The notes: generated from the letters alone by a model not told the origin. A stretch of 64,000 nt of DNA from Macrotis lagotis (GCF_037893015.1 NC_133661.1:185754306-185818305); one strand, 5' to 3'. Positions 48,746-61,520 are shown, counted from the stretch's first letter. Made by a program: numbers and translations.

Positions 48746-50959
48746 GGGCAGAGTCAAGATGATGGCATGGAGACAGAAACTCCCATAAGCTCTCCCCAAA
48801 CCATTCCAAATACCTTTAAATAATGACTCTAACCAAATTCTAGAGTAGCAGAATTCACAGAAAGACTGAGTGAAACAATTTTCCATCCCAAGACAACTTA
48901 AAAGGTCTCCAGGAAGGGTTTGTTAGGAAGGGCCTGCAGAGCAGTCTGATTGTTCCAGAACAAACCTTTAGTTATCCAGAAACAAACCACAGGGCCCTTG
49001 GATCCCTGGAGGTACCTGAATCTGAGAAAACTGGGACAATTTCCAGACAGCTCAGCCCAGGGATTGTCAAGGACAACTGGGGAGGTCAGTGGGAAAAATC
49101 TGCTGCATCAGAGTGAGAGTAGAGCCAAATCCTGTGCAGGCATCAGTGCAGCCCTGGCCCCTGGGGAACAGGAGCAGGCCTGGAGAACCATCTAGCAGCT
49201 GCTTCCAGAGTGCTCAGCCCATAGATAATAAAGGGGTTGAAGGAGATTGCAGAGGTCTCTCTGCATCTATCCTTGAGGCAGGACTTTGTTCTTTGCCCAT
49301 ACTCAGATCCAGGTCAAAGTTGGGGATCCCAGTCTTAGGAAAAAGAGCTTTACTGCCATAGCAGAGCAGGGACCCTTCTCATGATTCTAGGGCAGAGGGG
49401 AGTGTGTGTGGTCATCCACAGTCCAGAGAACAGTCATAGCCTTTCCTGAGACCTCGGAGGAATTGAGGTCTCTAGGAGGACCTCAGCTCTCAAAAGTTTG
49501 GGACACAATGTCTTCCACCCTGGAAGCAGAGTCTCTCTTTAACAAAGAGTTAAAATCAAGTCATAGGCTGGGGAAATGAGCAAACAGCAAAAGAAAAAAA
49601 TCTGATGATAGAATATTACTTTGGTCCTATGGAAGATCAAAATACACACTCAGATGACAAAAAAAGTCAAAGCTTCTGTATCCAAAGTCTCCAAGAAAAA
49701 TATGAATTGGTTTCAGGCTATGGAGTTGTTCAAAAAAGATTTTAAAAATCAAGTAAAGGAAGTATAGGAAAATCTGGGAAGAGAAATGAGAGTGATTTGG
49801 GGAAAATACCAAAAACTAAGTCAGCAGCTTGCTGAAGGAATTACCAAAACAATACTGAAGAAAATATCTTAAAAATCAATTTGTGTCAAATGATTAAAGC
49901 AGTCCAAAAGGCCAGTGAGGAGAAGGGGGCCTAAAAGAGCAGAATTAGCCAGATGGAAAAGGAGATACAAAAACTTTCTGAAGAAAATAATTTCTTCAAA
50001 TATAGAATGGAACTAAGGGAAGCTAATGACTTTGTGAGAAATCAAGAAACAATAAAACAAAACCAAAAAGAATGAAAAACTAGAAGAAAATGTGAAATAC
50101 CTCACTGGAAAAACAACTGACCTGGAAAACAGATCCAGAAGAAATAATTTAACTATTGAACTATATGAAAACCATGACAGAAAAAAGCCTAGACTTAATC
50201 TAGGAAAATTGCCTTGATATCGTAGAAGCAGAGAGTAAAATAGAAATTGAAAGAATCTAGTGATCACCTCTTGAAAGAGATCCCAAAATCAAAGAGATCC
50301 CAAAACTGTCAGGAATATTATAGCCAAATTTCAGAACTCCCCAGTCAAGGAGAAAATATTGCAAGCAGTCAGAAAGATACAATTCAAATACTGTGGAAAT
50401 ACAGTTGGGATAACACAAGATTCAACAGCTTCTACATTAAGGATTTGTAGGGCTTGGACTATGATATTCTGGAAGGCAAAAAAGCTTGGATTAAAACCAA
50501 GAATCAACTACCTGGAAAATCTGAACATAATTTTTCAGGGAAAAGATGAATATTCAATGAAATAAGGGACACTTTAAAATTTTCTTGATGAAATGACCAG
50601 AGCTGAGCAGAAAGTTTGATCTTCAAGTATAGGACTCAGGTAAAGCATAGATTGGGTGGATGAGAAGGGTAAATTATGAGGAACTTAATGATGTTGAACT
50701 GCTTGTATTCCTGCATGGGAAGAAGATACTGATAATTCATACGAACCTTCTCATTTATTAGGGTAATTAGAAGGATCATATATATAGACAAGGCACAGGA
50801 GGGAGTTGAATTTGAAGTTATAAGATATTAAAAAGATGGAGTTAATAAATGAGAAAAGAATGTACTTGGAGAAAGGGAAAGGAGAGGTAGAATGGGGTAA
50901 GTTATTTCACATAAAAGAGGCAAGAAAAAGCTTTTACAGTGGAGTGGAAAATGGAGAAG

Positions 50960-51022
<63 letters not shown>

Positions 51023-51715
51023 TGTAGGGGGGTTGAGTGAGCCAAATTTCTCATTGGCAGTGGCTCAGAGAGAAAATAACATATGCATTCAATTGGGTAT
51101 AGAAATCTGTCTTACCATAGAGGAAAATAGGAAAGGAAAAGGATGGGTGAAAGGGGAAAGGGGAGGGGAGGATTGTAGTGTAGGTGATAGAAGAGAGAGG
51201 GAAGATCACCTGAGAGGGTAGTCAGATACAACACACTTTTGATGAGGGACAGGGTGAAAGGAGAAAGAGAATAGAATAAATGGGAGTGTGAGGGGAAATA
51301 GGATGGAGGAAAATACAACTAGCAATAGCAATTGTTGGAAAAAATATTGAAGCAATTTCCCTGATGGACTTATGATAAAGAATGCTATCCACTCCAAAGA
51401 AAGAGCTGATGGTGTCTGAATATAGACTAGAATACATTCTGTTTTTCCCCTAGTTTATTTTTCTTGAAGTTTTTCTTTCTTTTTTGGAGGGGATTATGTT
51501 TACTTTTATAACATGACTATTGTAATGTTTCATGGCTACACATTTTTAACTTACACCAAGTAACTGGCTTGCTCAATTGACTGAGTGGGGTGGGAAGAAG
51601 GGAGAGAATTTGGAACACAAGATTTTGGAAGTAAACATTGAGACTTGCTTTTGTAGGTATCTAGGGGTAAGAATAAAAAATAAAAAAGTAAAGAAAAATT
51701 AAAAAATAAATCATC
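48746..51715 (+). mobile_element. Second HAL1 (ORF1-only L1) element, older
   Basis: It starts 'agagggcagagtcaagatg' (L1 5' UTR type) and carries an ORF1 region from 49578 (MSKQQKKK) to about 50640, broken by several frameshifts and stops. It retains the coiled-coil stretch and a C-terminal domain stretch (TRAWTMIFWKAKKLGLK-like). A 3' region with 'gatggacttatgataaagaa', shared with the 41.8-45.1 kb copy, ends in an A-rich tail at about 51680-51715. ORF2 is absent. A (TG)n tract sits at 50962-51026. The target duplication is not clear (only 'atctttt' at both ends). It lacks the SINE-like modules of the other copy. Confidence 0.78.
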
Positions 51716-51779
51716 TTTTGAAAAGAAAAAATATTATAGTATATAATAAGCCCTAAGAAATAATGTAGATGCAAATTTT

Positions 51780-52080
51780 GTGTTATCCTGACTGTAGCTT
51801 CACGATATTTGAATTATTTCTTTTTGACTGCTTGTAATATTTTTCTCCTTGACTTGGGAGTACTGAGATTTGGTTATAATATTCCTGACAGTTTTCATTT
51901 TGAGATCTCTTTCAATAGGTGATCACTGGATTCTTTCCATTTCTATTTTTTCCTTTGCTTCTAGGATATCAGGGCAATTTTCCTGGATTAAGTCTAGGCA
52001 TGATTTTCAGGTAGTTAAATGGTTTTAAAACTATATCTTCTGGATCTGTTTTCCGGGTCAGTTGTTTTTCCTATGTGATT
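51780..52080 (-). mobile_element. HAL1/L1 ORF1 fragment
   Basis: 'agcttcacgatatttgaatt', 'cttgacttgggagtactgag' and 'gatatcagggcaattttcct' match the HAL1 at 43.46-43.77 kb in the same orientation. About 300 bp of ORF1 only, truncated at both ends. Confidence 0.8.
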
Positions 52081-52293
52081 ATAGATAAACTAGGTCTCTT
52101 AATGAAAAAAAATTATCAGGGTTCAAAATACTGTGATTAGAGATCAAACTCAAGTTTTAAAAGATTTTCTTTTTGTGGATGTATGGTCTATATTTGGACA
52201 TATAAAATGGACAGGGACTTTGCTGAGGTGGTGAACTATAATAATCTTTTAAAAAATTATTAAAGCTAAAAGTCTTTTTTTCATCTTCCTAGG

Positions 52294-52552
52294 GTTGGGG
52301 TAGTTAGGTGGCATAGTGGATAGAGGCCTGGAGTCAGGAAGACTCATCTTCATGGGTTCAAATCTGACTTCCTACATTTACTAGCTGTGTGACCCTGGGC
52401 AAGTCACTGAATCTTGTTTGCCTTAGTTCCACATCTGTTAAAAAAGAACTAGAGAAGGAAATGGTGAACCATTTCAGTATCTTTGTCAAGAAAACCATAA
52501 ATGGGATCACAAAAATCAGACACTGCTGAAAACAATTGAACAACACAGTGTT
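52294..52552 (+). repeat. Older SINE1/MAR1-like SINE, full length
   Basis: Head 'ggtagttaggtggcatag', 'gtgaccctgggcaagtcact', and the 3' part 'gaaggaaatggtgaaccatt' through 'caattgaacaacac'. Confidence 0.88.
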
Positions 52553-52714
52553 GCTAAGTATTTTCTTCAGGTTTATTGGAGCTTCAAGATAATTTGTATG
52601 GCTCTGGTGCTAACTCAGTAGCAAATGATAGAAGTTGAAAAGAAATCATTTGCTTTCAGAAACATAACTTAGATAACTCTTGTATCCTGAGCAACTTCAT
52701 CTGGGGGAGCTGGA

Positions 52715-53060
52715 TAGGTCAATAAACATTAATATTAAGTACCCACCTTCTCTATAATAACCATTAGGGAGACAAAGGAAAGCAAAAGACAGTCCCTGTT
52801 CTTAAGGAACTCACACAATTTATGAGGAGACAATATGAAAATGATTGTTCAAGCAAGCTATATACAGAACAAATTGGAAAAAATCAGCACTAGAAAAAAT
52901 AAGAGGGATAGAGATAGGCTTCCTGTAGAAGGGAGGATTTTATATGGGACTTAAAAGAAACCAAGGAAACTGGTGGCAGAGATGAGAAAGGAGAACTTTC
53001 TTGGCATGGAGAGTCTAGATACTGAAACTACCTGGAGCCAAGAAATGAAGAATCTTGTGA
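52715..53060 (+). repeat. Old interspersed repeat family (unclassified), 5' part
   Basis: 'acagtccctgttcttaagga' and 'ggcttcctgtagaagggagg' are hallmark blocks of the family seen at 25.1, 41.1 and 55.5 kb. Confidence 0.6.
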
Positions 53061-53879
53061 GAGGAACATCAGTGAGATCATTGTCCACCCCAGCTAGTCA
53101 TTTCAGAATAGTGACAGTTCTTTCTCCATAGAATCATGTCATGTCTGTGTAACAAACCCCCTCTCTATTAACTTAGGGACAGAGAAGGGAATGGTACAAG
53201 ATTGGGGTTTGCTGGGAAAGTAGGTTTAGGAGATGGCCACCATGGAGACACTATGGCCACTTAGGGTTGGACTTCGAGAGGGGCAGTTGTATTTCCTGGT
53301 GTGGAGTAAGCATGTACTCCACCATTATGTCTGACACCTTTAGACTGTGAGCTCCTTGAAGAGAGAATCTGTCTTTTGCCTTTTTTGATTCTCCAGGCTT
53401 AACATTGTCTGGCACATAGTAGAAACTTAATAAATGTTTATTGGCCTTTGGACAGAGTCCCAATTACCTTGCCCTAATTATAACTTTTTTCACTCTCATC
53501 TGTGAGGTAAGGAGTCCTGGTTAGTTTCCAGGTGGAAAGAAATGTCTTAACTAATCAATTGAAGGTCCCTTTTATGTATGTGCATTTTTTTCAAAACCTA
53601 AAATGTGTTGATTATTGCCACCTCTATGATCCTTAACATGTTGACTGAGTGATAATAATCCTTTTGAGGAAGAACTTCTTGTAACTGGTATTATGTCCAA
53701 CAGATGACAGTAATATTTTGACAGAGAAGAAGACCCAATAGGCAATGACTTTGTTGACAGATGCCAGTAGTGATACCACAGAGATGCTTCAGAGGATGGG
53801 TAGAGGAGCAGGGTTGCTTGGAGCTTCAACCTTAGGAGTGTGAGTCATTCAGGTGTCAGTTAGTTGTGTTAGGGACTGT
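53061..53879. other. Non-coding region with an L2/MIR-type 3' end
   Basis: 53335-53450 carries 'ctgtgagctccttgaagaga' and 'ggcacatagtagaaacttaa', the conserved 3' end of L2/MIR elements. Otherwise nothing recognised. Confidence 0.5.
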
Positions 53880-54036
53880 ACTAAGGGTTGCTAGATGGCA
53901 TAGTGGACTCATCTTCCTTAATTCAAATCTGGTCTCAAATACTTAACAGCTGTGTGATCCTGGGCAACAGTGTGCCACAGTGTCCTCATCTGTAAAATAA
54001 ACTGGAGAAGAAAGTGACAAACCACTCCTGTATCTT
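53880..54036 (+). repeat. Older SINE1/MAR1-like SINE, left part, split by L1
   Basis: Left part of a SINE whose 3' part resumes at about 55258-55330. The sequence 'cctgtatctttg' at the left break and 'ccagtatctttg' at the right break form the L1 target duplication. Confidence 0.8.
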
Positions 54037-55257
54037 TGTTTTTTAATTTTAATTTTTTTATTTTTTAATTTTTTTTAGATTTTTGCAAGGCATTGGGGTA
54101 AAGTGTCTTGCCCAAGGCCACACAACTAGGTAATTATTAAGTGTCTGAGCCTGGATTTGAACTCAGCTACTCTTGACTTCAGGGCTGGTGCTCTATCCAC
54201 TGTGCCACCTAGCCACCCTTAAATTTTTTAAAAAGTGAGTTTTTTCAGAAAGATTTTATTTATTTTGAATTTTACAATTCCCCCCCCGCCAATCTTGCTT
54301 ACCTCCCCACCCCCCACAGAACATTGTTTCCATGTTATCCATTGATCTAAGTTGAGTGTGATGTGAGAGAGAAATTATATCCTTAAGGAAGAAAAATAAA
54401 GTATAAGAGAGAGCAAAATTACATAATAAGATAATTTTTTTTAAATTAAAGGTAATAGTTTTTGGTCTTTGTTCAAACTCTACAATTCTTTCTCTGGATA
54501 CAGATGGTATTCTCCATTGCATATATGCCCAAATTGTGCCTGACTGTTGCACTGATGGAATGAGCAAGTCTATTAAGGTTTATCATCACCCCCATGTTAT
54601 TATTAGGATGTACAATGTTTTTCTGATTCTGCTCATCTTGCTCAGCATCAGCTCATGCAAATCCTTCCAGGCTTCCCTGAATTCCCATCCCTCCTGGTTT
54701 CTATAGAACAATAGTGTTCTGTTACATACATATACCACAGTTTGCTAAGCCATTCCCCAATTGATGGACATTCATTCAATTTCTAATTCTTTGCCACCAC
54801 AAACAGGACTGCTTTGAATATTTTTGTACAAGTGATGTTTTTACCCTTTTTCATAATCTTTTTAGGGTAGAGACCCAGTAGTGGTATTTCTAGAACAAAG
54901 GGTATGCATATTTTTGTTGCCCTTTGGGCATAGTTCCAAATTTCTCTCCAGAAAGGATGGATGAGTTCACAGCTCCACCAACAATACATTAGTGTCCCAG
55001 ATTTCCCATATCCCTTTCAACATTGATCATTGTCCTTTCTGGTCATATTGGCCAGTCTGAGAGGTGTGAGGTGGTACCTCAGATATGCTTTAAGTTGCAT
55101 TTATCTAATAAGAAGTGATTTAGAGCAATTTTTCATATGACTAAGGATTGCTTTGATTTTCTCATCTGAAAATTGTCTTTGCATATCCTTTGACCATTTG
55201 TCAACTGGGGAATGACTTTTTTTTTTAATTTGAATTAGTTCTCTGTATATTTTAGAA
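54037..55257 (-). mobile_element. L1 LINE 3' end inserted in a SINE and itself carrying a SINE
   Basis: The T-rich start at 54037 is the poly(A) tail. The minus strand reads the 3' UTR (~54240-54780), then ORF2 C-terminal sequence with [10 protein letters not shown] (~54860-54900). The element is 5'-truncated near 55257. A young SINE (54073-54218) lies inside its tail region. Confidence 0.85.
54073..54218 (-). repeat. tRNA-derived marsupial SINE within the L1 tail
   Basis: 'ttttgcaaggcattggggta' to 'cacctagccacccttaaa'. Both flanks are A/T-rich tail sequence ('taattttttt', 'taaattttttaaa'). Confidence 0.9.
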
Positions 55258-55377
55258 ATCATTCCAGTATCTTTGGCAAGAAAATCTCAACTAGTGTCAT
55301 GAAGAGTAAAATATGGCTGAAAATTACTTAACAACAACAGTAATAATAAAAAAAATTATGTTAAAAGTGGAAGATTT

Positions 55378-55527
55378 GGGGCGGCTAGGTGGCGCAGTGG
55401 ATAGAGCACCAGCCCTGGAGTCAGGAGTACCTGAGTTTAAATTCGGCCTCAGACATTTAATAATTACCTAGCTGTGTGGCCTTGGGCAAGCCACTTAACC
55501 CCATTGCCTTGCAAAAACCTAAAAAAG
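55378..55527 (+). repeat. tRNA-derived marsupial SINE, near consensus
   Basis: 'ggggcggctaggtggcgcag' head and the full body with tail 'gccttgcaaaaacc' and A-run. It keeps CpG sites in the head, a sign of youth. Confidence 0.92.
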
Positions 55528-55544
55528 AAAGTACAAGATTCAAA

Positions 55545-56770
55545 AAGGGCAAAAATAAGGTCCTAACCTTTTAAAAAATTCACATACTAAATTCACATTC
55601 TAATAGGGAAGATATACAAATTTTAGATAGCTAAAGCAGAAAGTAATCTTAGAAAGGAGTCCCTGGGAAAGTAGAGAGGGCTGAGGCAAGACACCTTGTA
55701 GAAAGAAGGATTTGAGTTGTCTTGAAGGAAGCCCAGGAAGTTAAGAGGTATTGTTCAAGGAGACCATTTCAGGAAGATGTGATAGCCAAATGCAAGGGCT
55801 TAGGGTTGGTCAATGGAGTTCATATATGAGGAACTATTAAGGAGGCTGTGTATCTGAATTGTAAAATGTGTAGAAGGGAGTAAAATGCAAAAAAGATTGG
55901 AATCTTTTCCAATAGGAAGGGTTCAGATTGAGAAAAGCTTGAAATATTTAACAGAAGGCTTTCTATTTAATCCTGAGGGTAAAAGGGTTTTTATTGGAAG
56001 TTATTGAAAATATGTGATTGTATGTATGTTTGTGCATATTGGCATGCTTAGACTTGCATTTTAGGAAAATAGCTTTGGCAGCTGAGGGTGAGTGGTTTGG
56101 AGTGAGAAGAGACCAGGCAGGGAGCCCAATGAGGAGGTTCTGGTATCTATGGAGAAAAGGGGACATATAAGAGAGATATTGGGAAGGTAGAGGTGACAAG
56201 ATTTGACAACAGGTTGGATATGTGTGGTGAGTGTGAGTGAGGATAATACTAAGGTTGGGAGCCTTGGAGACTGAGAAAATGGTGGTGCCCTTGACAATAA
56301 TAATGAAGCTGGGCAAAGGGATGGGGGAACTTGTTGAATTTGCGCAGTTCATAATGAGAGATTATAGCTCATGTGATAAATTAGAGTTAAATATAAAGAT
56401 TTGGGCATTATCCATATGGAGATCATTGAACCCTTGGGAGCTGATGAGATCATCAACTTAATTTAAAGAGAAGAGGGGAATAGGACAAGGACAGAGTACT
56501 GAGGGACACCCACAGAGAATAGGAATGACTTGAACTAAAATCCAGTAAATGATTTTTAGTAGAAGTAGTGAAACAGGTAGAAAACTGGGAGAGAACAGTG
56601 TTGCAAAACTCTAGAGAGGAGAGAGAGAGATATATACTATTCAGGAAGATATTGTGATTGACAGTGTCAGACTTTGCAGAGAGGTCTAAAAGGATGATGA
56701 GTGAAAAAAGGCATTAGATTTGACATTTAAGAGATCATTGGTAACTTTGAAGAGAGAAAATTCAGGTGAG
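55545..56770 (+). repeat. Old interspersed repeat family (unclassified), longest copy in the window
   Basis: Blocks in order: 'cttgtagaaagaaggatttg', 'attggaagttattgaaaata', 'ttaggaaaatagctttggca', 'agccttggagactgagaaaa', 'gggagctgatgagatcatc', 'gacagtgtcagactttgcag', 'agagatcattggtaacttt'. This order defines the family used for the other calls. Frames inside are not genes. Confidence 0.65.
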
Positions 56771-56844
56771 TAATGAATGAAGTATTGGAAACCAGATTTC
56801 ATGGAGTTTAGAATGTGAGAGAAAAATGCTTCAAATACATTTTC

Positions 56845-57035
56845 TCATCTAAGCATTGCAACAAATCTGAGAGGTACTCAGGTACTAGTATGTCTATTTC
56901 ACAGTTTAGGAAAATGAATTTGAGAGAGATTGAATGGTTTTGTTGATGGCCATTCATTTGATTGATGTCAAAGCTGAGATATAAATCCAAGATTTCCTGA
57001 CTCCAAGTTCAGTGCTTTATATATACTCTACTATA
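56845..57035 (-). repeat. MIR-like SINE
   Basis: 'atttcacagtttaggaaaat' and 'ctgactccaagttcagtgct' are MIR blocks in reverse. Diverged. Confidence 0.6.
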
Positions 57036-57638
57036 TTTGCTATTAAGCAAGAAACTAGTCTAATAGAATAAAACTATACAACCTAAAGTCTTGAAATAGG
57101 AGGTAGCAAGTGTTAGGGAAGTCATCTACCATTGAGATCCTAATCATTGCCAAACTCATATCTTGATAGAGACATGCTAGGATCTTGAAACCAAGAGCCC
57201 TGGTGTGTCAGTGCTTTCTAGACCACTAGCCTTGCCTCTAGCCTGGCTACCTGCAATCATCATTGAAAGGAGAAATCTTTGTGGGGAAGCTTGCTACTAC
57301 CACTACTAATCACTATCCAACTGACACAGGCAGGCAGGTAGACCTCCAAATCCCTGGGAATGGCAGTGCCCTCCAGATCATTGATTCTGTTTTGAGCTTG
57401 GACCCTGCATTCATCATCTGGAAACCCTTGTGGAGATGTTGCCTGGCAATTATGGGTGCTATGATGTTTGTCTCCTCGATAGCCAAAGCTATTGAAGACC
57501 TGGTAAAGAAAGTTCTTGAAATCAATGTCTGTGAAATGGTTCAGCATCATATGTTATGATTTCATTAATGGAAAAGATATTAAAGAAGATGAAGTACCAA
57601 CTGTCTTAAAACTATCTTATAACTTAAAACTCTGAAGA
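57036..57638. other. Non-coding region with overlapping open frames on both strands
   Basis: Around 57260-57560 frames of 98 codons (plus) and 96 codons (minus) overlap fully. I recognise neither product and see no splice context, so neither is called a gene. It could be an old processed pseudogene or chance. Confidence 0.35.
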
Positions 57639-57785
57639 GGGGGCAGCTAGGTGGTGCAGTGGATAGAACACCGGCCCTGGAGTCAGGAGGACTTGGGTTC
57701 AAATCTAGCCTCAGAAACTTAATAATTACCTAGCTGTATGACCTTGGGCAAATCACTTTACCCCATTGCCTTATAAAAAAAATAC
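57639..57785 (+). repeat. tRNA-derived marsupial SINE
   Basis: Head 'gggggcagctaggtggtgc', body slightly diverged, A-rich tail. Confidence 0.9.
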
Positions 57786-58268
57786 AACCAAAAACCAAAG
57801 CAAAGCTCTAAAGGCCATGAGACTTTTTCAGACAACTTGCAAATGAAATGCCCTAAAAGAGATGTTTCTCATTATTAGGATATAAACTCCTTAAGAGCAG
57901 AAAATTTCCTAATTTTCAGTTTCCCTAATAGTGTTTTGTACATGCTTGTGAGTGCTTAGGATATAGTTATTTATTCATTTATTTGTTCATTGGTTCATTT
58001 ATTTATTCCAGGGATCAGGGGATTTGGGAAAATTGGGTGACATTCTGCTTCTAGAGTTGGTGACATGTTTGGAAGTGTTTGGATCTATTTGGGGAGAACC
58101 ATACCTGTGATTTCATTGGCATAGTAAAATTCTAATTAGGAAACTTTCTTTACCAGTGCAGACTAATACCTGCTCTATGGAGTTAAGTAGTTTACTAAGT
58201 ACTATAAAATCCAGCATGAGTCTGAGGGGAGACTTTCAAGTCAAGTCAAATCTTATGAAATTTGTTAT

Positions 58269-58385
58269 ATCAAAATATTTCTACAGGACCTATTTTTAAT
58301 TTATTCTCTTTGCCTAAGCACTTCAAAGAAATTCCTTGCCTCAATTTCTGCCTATTGCCCAACGGGGGACTCCTATATAGTTCTC

Positions 58386-58419
<34 letters not shown>

Positions 58420-58721
58420 TCATAATTTCTCTTTTATATTATCTTCATTTTCATGATCATTATTTTTTTAGGGTTTTTTTGCAAGGCAAATGAGGTTAAG
58501 TGGCTTGCCCAAGGCCATACAGCTAGGTAATTATTGAGTGTCTGAGACCGGATTTGAACAGAGGTACTCCTGACTCCAGGGCCGGTGCTTTATCCACTAC
58601 ACCACCTAGCCGCCCTCATGATCATTATTAAATAAAGAGTAAATACCCAGTTACCTGCAATGTACTATGCTAAGTATAGAAATGCATGGAGGTTTTTGTA
58701 GGGGTAGGGAATAAAGATGAA
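58269..58721 (+). repeat. Segment A of a local inverted duplication
   Basis: 453 bp matching the reverse complement of 62497-62950 at about 97%, including a (CAC/CAT)n tract (58385-58424) and an embedded SINE at 58466-58616. The SINE is at the same place in both copies, so it inserted before the duplication. Confidence 0.92.
58466..58616 (-). repeat. tRNA-derived SINE within segment A
   Basis: Flanked by 'catgatcattattt' type repeats on both sides (target duplication). It is paired with the copy at 62601-62757. Confidence 0.9.
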
Positions 58722-58729
58722 GTTTGGTG

Positions 58730-59035
58730 GAAAGAGCACTTGATTTGGGGTTTTAGTTCTGTTGCTGATGAGTTGGTCAGGTCATTTTACTTTTCTGGGA
58801 CTCAGTAAGGGGATTATATATTGCAAAAGAGAGTGATGGATTTAGAATCACAGGAGATAGTTTCAAATCTAGGTTCTGTCTTCTAGGCTCTATCTTTTAC
58901 TATGTATATCTTTGGGCAAGATAGTTGACCTTTCTGGATCTTAATTCTATTATCTATAAAATGAGTTGGTGGATTAGATGATCTCTAAAGTTCCTTTTAG
59001 TTCTAATGATCTATGAATTCTAGGTAAAAATTAAT
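58730..59035 (+). repeat. MIR/THER-like old SINE pair
   Basis: 'ggaaagagcacttgatttgg', and later 'ttgggcaagatagttgacct', 'ataaaatgagttggtggatt' and 'agttccttttagttctaatg' follow the marsupial MIR/THER order, probably two overlapping copies. Confidence 0.55.
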
Positions 59036-59399
59036 CAGTCAAGTCAGCCAACCTGTTCCAATCATTGTGTTAAGTGTTAGGATACATGGCCCTTGGGAAT
59101 TGAGCAGCAGAGAGGGATGGGTCTAGGGATGTTCCTGTTAAGCTACCTTCTCAACAATTGTACCACCCCATAGGGGCATGAGGAAGCCACCAAAAGGGAA
59201 AGAAAATCAGAGGTATGAATTACCTTGACCCCATGTTCAATCTTCCCACTAATGCTGGGTAAAATTGTGGGATTGTATGACAAAGGTTTATGAGGGAGAA
59301 TGTTTTATCACTATTTTTCTAATTATGCTATCTTTGAAAATACCTTTGCTTTGAACTAATTGCATCAACTGACTATTAAAAGTAAGTACAATGAGATAT

Positions 59400-59595
59400 A
59401 GTTTTAGAAATGAGAATAATAACATCAGACACATTTGTATAGTACTTCGTATTTTACAGTGTTCTTTGCACTCATATTCTCATTTGACCCTTCAGTAACC
59501 CTATGAGAAACATAATGAAGGTATCACTATCATCCTCATTTTATAGAAGAGGAAAATGAGGTTCAGAGAGATTAATTATTTTATCAACTTAACCC
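59400..59595 (-). repeat. MIR-like SINE
   Basis: 'acagtgttctttgcactcat' and 'agaggaaaatgaggttcaga' match MIR in reverse. Confidence 0.65.
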
Positions 59596-59655
59596 CTTGG
59601 ACTGTTCTTCAAGAAAATAGTGTACTCATTACACCTAGATTATTTACTATAAAAG

Positions 59656-60070
59656 AATTACATAACATTTCTAGGTTTTGTTTTCTTAGGTTCCCAAGAG
59701 TGGCTGCAATGATAGAGTATTGGATTTGAAAGTATAAGGCCTATATTTGAATATGGGCTCTGCTACTTCATTTCACTATCACCTGGAGTAAGTAACTGGG
59801 GGCTCTCTAAGGTGGTTAGATCATTAGATGATCCTTTCTAGTTCTAAGTGCTGTGGGGTTCTAGAAAATAACCTATAGGTTTTGAGTACTCTAACCTAAA
59901 TATTCTTTACATATGTTAAGTGGAGAAAGGTTTTAATGAAACATGTTGTGATCAAGAATGACATTGTAATAAACCACAAACTCTTAATTCTCCAAAGATA
60001 CCTATCAAAAATATATAAATAAAAGCAGGCCAAATCTATGTAGTTGAACCCACAGGTTTGGAGGAGTGGA
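59656..60070 (+). repeat. Segment B of a local direct duplication, copy 1
   Basis: 415 bp matching 61521-61934 in the same orientation at about 97-98% (about 9 substitutions and 3 small indels). Contains a MIR/THER-like SINE around 59695-59870. Confidence 0.92.
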
Positions 60071-61520
60071 CATTTCCTTCATTCCTTTGTAGTGACCTCT
60101 TTCAGTTACCCCTTTCAATTGTAATATGGGGAGGGGGTAACCAACTTCAAATTTGAGATGCTTGTTGAATCTGCATACTTAGAACTTTAGGTCATCATTT
60201 AAATATATTCCATTTTCAGTGGTCATATAGAGGGGCCATCTTTCCACATACATACACAACCCCAGCGAAAGAGAATGAAGACATAAAAAGGTAATGAATG
60301 GATATTTATTCAACATTGAACATAGAACAAAAACATGTAGCCATAGTAAATACATGGATAGCCATAATAATACTTGGACACTTACACTTCTCCATTGAAA
60401 TCCTTATTCAAAGTATTTTTACATTCTGTTAACTAGATTTTTTAGAGAAAAAGCTATCTCCCTTACTTTAGGACCAATAGAAACTTCATTTATTCTGCTC
60501 TTTTAAGTTTTTAGCCATTCTTAAAAAATGATGGGTGAAGTTTATTTCATCATTTATTTAGCAAAAACCCTCTACATTGTATTATGTACTAGTGACAGCT
60601 AATATTTTCATTATACTTTTAAAGTTTTTGTTTCAGTTGTTTCAGTCATGCCCGACTCTTAATGATCCCATTTAGGGGTTTTCTTGGCAAAAATACTAGA
60701 GTACTTTTGCCATTTTCTTTTCCAGTTCATTTTTATAGAGGAGGCAAAGAGGGTTAAGTGATTTGTCCAGGGTCATATTGCTAGTAAGTGACTGAAGCCA
60801 GCTTTGAACTCAGGAAGATGAGTCTTCCTGACTTTAGGTCTGGCACTCTATCCAGTGTGCAACCAACTGTTCTAATATATAAGCAAAGTGCTTTATAAAT
60901 AACTCATTTGATACTCACCACAACCCTGGGAAATAGATGTGTTATAATAATCTCCAGTTTACAAATACTGTGAAGAAACTGCATCCTGGAGCAGAATTGC
61001 CTTTGATCATTTCTGAAGAAAGCCTGGTAAGAAGAAATTGAATCCCTGATCATCTTCTCTGGTACTAGATGCACTTTCTACACCTTCTCTCATGCCTCTG
61101 GACACATTGGGTCAGAAGGAAGAGTAGATGTTTCTTGTTTTTCACTGCCACGTCCCAATCTGACCCTCCACTGCTGTCCCTTAGTAGCTCCTTTGAGGTA
61201 TCTGCCCAGATTTTGGGCCATATCATGATTCTGGTAGAAGTTTCCTATTGGCCTCAGGTCATTTTCCTTTCTAAAGGAGTTCAATGGTAGGATGTAATTG
61301 TTAAAGAAATACACAATAATTAGAAAGAACAATATGATGAGAGCTGTGCAAGGTATGAGGAAAGAAAGATTTCCTTCTGGGAGGTTCACAGAAGATTCCA
61401 GAAAGTGATATTTGAGCTAGACCTTGAAGGATGGATTGCATTTCAACAGGAAGAGGTTGAAGACTGGGTCTTTAAGGCATAGAGAATAATAAAATTAAGG
61501 TGGTAGGGGTCACATGTCTC
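60071..61520. other. Spacer between B copies with an older SINE
   Basis: A SINE1/MAR1-like element on the minus strand spans about 60630-60870 ('cccgactcttaatgatccca' at left, head complement at right). No gene recognised. Confidence 0.6.

Noticed and set aside
50836-51221. Cys/Val-rich frames
   Set aside because: Translations of the (TG)n tract inside the second HAL1.
58382-58424. Poly-histidine coding stretch
   Set aside because: It is the (CAC/CAT)n microsatellite in segment A; the mirrored copy at 62797-62830 varies in the same way.
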